Source of the DNA: Bacillota bacterium
GTDB lineage: Bacteria; Bacillota; Clostridia; Christensenellales; Borkfalkiaceae
DNA: 25,791 nucleotides
Reading direction: 5' to 3'
Assembly: GCA_003343995.1 (NCBI GenBank)
Contig: QAKE01000069.1
Coordinates: forward strand, 1-25,791
Of the stretch, positions 24,844 to 25,791 are shown one piece after another. Below the pieces are notes generated by a model. It ran no database searches and was not told the origin of the DNA. It was given only the letters and a program-made list of their open reading frames with translations. A program made the translations under genes and the position numbers. The first letter of the stretch is position 1. Each line of letters opens with the position of its first letter.

Positions 24844-25791
24844 TTACCTCCTTACCACTTGATACACATTTCCATACTCTGTGTGCCGACGCACCACCCC
24901 CGCTTTCAGCAGCACTTGGCCGAAGCGCATAGGATTGACGCTGCGCATGGCAGCGGAATTCTTTTGCTGAAGTTCCCTGAAAATCTGGGCAGCCGTAAGA
25001 CCGATACACTTCTCACCGAAATTCGCCACACGAAAATAACTATGAAAAACATCCTCTGCGGGACAAACACGGTAGAACGCCGCATTCTGCACCTGCAACA
25101 CCTGCTCCTCTTCTTTGGTGAACCAATCACGCCTCCCCGCAAGCAGTTCCGCCTTCAGTTGTGCATAAATCTGGTCATGTTCTATATGGGTACAATCGAT
25201 CACCCGCTCCACTTCCACGCAAAGAAAACGGCGGCTTCCCGTAGGGTCTGTAAGTAAGTCGAAACGGTTACTGGTACCAATAAAAGAGGCGACACGAGGC
25301 AGTTGGCGGAAGCTCTGCTGATAGGCCTTACGAATATTCAAGTCAGACATTTGCATCAGGTTCTTCAGCAACGGCATTTTGCTTTCGGCATACTTATCAA
25401 ACTCGTCCATATTCAGCAAGCCCATTTCCGCCAAAAGGCGTTCCGCCTGCCCTTGCGAAGTAAGCTTCAAATTATCCACATAATATCGCCGCAGAACCAT
25501 CGGCATCAATGACTTGCAAAATGTGGATTTCTGCCGTCCCTGCTCTTGACTTACAAGAATAGGCGCCACACTGTTGGCATGTATGCCTGCCAGCCCCGAC
25601 CACTGCGCGGCAAGCCCCAGCATCCAGATATGAAATCCCTGCACCCAATGCGGACAGTCGGAAACCCGCAAGGCGAGCTGTGTCAGCCGGTCAACGCCGT
25701 CCCATTGCGGCAATTCCTCCATATAGAACTGAAAGGGGTGATAATCGGGAATGTAAGTAGAATAGATATAGCGACTCAAATCCTTGTCCCA
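24844..25791 (-). CDS. VirE/DUF3874-type P-loop ATPase, C-terminal part (5' end outside window)
   Basis: A partial minus-strand gene whose frame is open to the right edge (the TTG at 25779 is not a true start). About 315 residues are visible. Counted from that TTG, the virulence-associated-E core shows LPQWDGVDRL (24-32), a slightly degenerate Walker A EQGRQKSTF (79-87), Walker B LLNMDEFD (121-128), sensor-like FIGTSN (166-171) and GSRRF (181-185). The C-terminal ~100 residues (LTAAQIFRELQQ...VNPMRFGQVLLKAGV) look like a DUF3874 winged-helix domain. This architecture resembles primase/helicase-like ATPases common in Bacteroides mobile or phage-derived regions, usually preceded by a BT4734-like N-terminal domain (here unseen). 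It is unrelated to glycan use and marks the right limit of the PUL. Confidence 0.82.
   Translation of the reverse strand, partial: WDKDLSRYIYSTYIPDYHPFQFYMEELPQWDGVDRLTQLALRVSDCPHWVQGFHIWMLGLAAQWSGLAGIHANSVAPILVSQEQGRQKSTFCKSLMPMVLRRYYVDNLKLTSQGQAERLLAEMGLLNMDEFDKYAESKMPLLKNLMQMSDLNIRKAYQQSFRQLPRVASFIGTSNRFDLLTDPTGSRRFLCVEVERVIDCTHIEHDQIYAQLKAELLAGRRDWFTKEEEQVLQVQNAAFYRVCPAEDVFHSYFRVANFGEKCIGLTAAQIFRELQQKNSAAMRSVNPMRFGQVLLKAGVVRRHTEYGNVYQVVRR

Noticed and set aside
24859..25257. 132-residue plus-strand frame opposite the VirE-type gene
   Set aside because: The minus-strand frame has Walker motifs and the DUF3874-like end; the plus-strand product has no recognisable features.
1..25791. tRNA, rRNA, CRISPR array or insertion sequence
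   Set aside because: I saw no repeat-spacer pattern, no tRNA- or rRNA-like stretch and no transposase reading frame; gaps between genes are mostly under 150 bases.

Overview
The window looks like a piece of a Bacteroides (Bacteroidota, gut type) chromosome. It carries a SusC/SusD outer-membrane pair. Its surface lipoproteins have acidic residues just after the lipid-anchored cysteine, a pattern typical of exported Bacteroides lipoproteins. It also has a dense set of secreted glycoside hydrolases, short intergenic gaps and a moderate G+C content. Together these mark a polysaccharide utilization locus (PUL). The species cannot be named from the sequence alone.

Left block (1-8010, all +): the C-terminal part of a GH125 exo-alpha-1,6-mannosidase, an SGNH/GDSL esterase, a GH43 enzyme with an F5/8-type C (discoidin) domain and an Fn3-like tail, and two tandem paralogous GH3 beta-glycosidases, each with a PA14 insertion. 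Gaps are 14-36 nt, so this is probably one transcript. It ends at a 9-bp hairpin (8017-8042).

Middle block (8094-15630, all +): the glycan capture and import module. It consists of an IPT/TIG plus NHL-repeat surface lipoprotein, a SusC-like TonB-dependent transporter, a SusD-like lipoprotein, and a DUF1735/DUF4973 surface lipoprotein. A strong hairpin follows (15649-15686). Next comes an AT-rich orphan lipoprotein of unknown family (15704-16696), and then a weaker inverted repeat.

Right block (16800-24710, all +): a DUF4964/DUF5127/DUF4965/DUF1793 protein (usually labelled 'glutaminase'), a GH127-like DUF1680 protein with a conserved Cys/Glu metal-thiolate motif, a GH31 alpha-glycosidase, and a membrane acyltransferase-3 protein. 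Gaps are 7, 34 and 7 nt. A bidirectional terminator hairpin (24769-24801) separates this block from a convergent minus-strand VirE/DUF3874-type ATPase that runs off the right edge.

Inferred working model: the TIG-NHL, SusD-like and DUF1735/4973 lipoproteins capture an oligosaccharide at the cell surface and pass it to SusC. Periplasmic exo-enzymes (GH3 x2, GH43, GH31, GH127-like, possibly the DUF4965 protein and GH125) then trim it after the SGNH esterase removes acyl groups. The enzyme mix implies a branched, possibly acylated glycan with beta-linked hexose, an alpha-linked hexose and probably furanosidic arabinose. No endo-acting depolymerase and no hybrid two-component or anti-sigma regulator is visible, so the substrate stays unknown and the locus may extend to the left.
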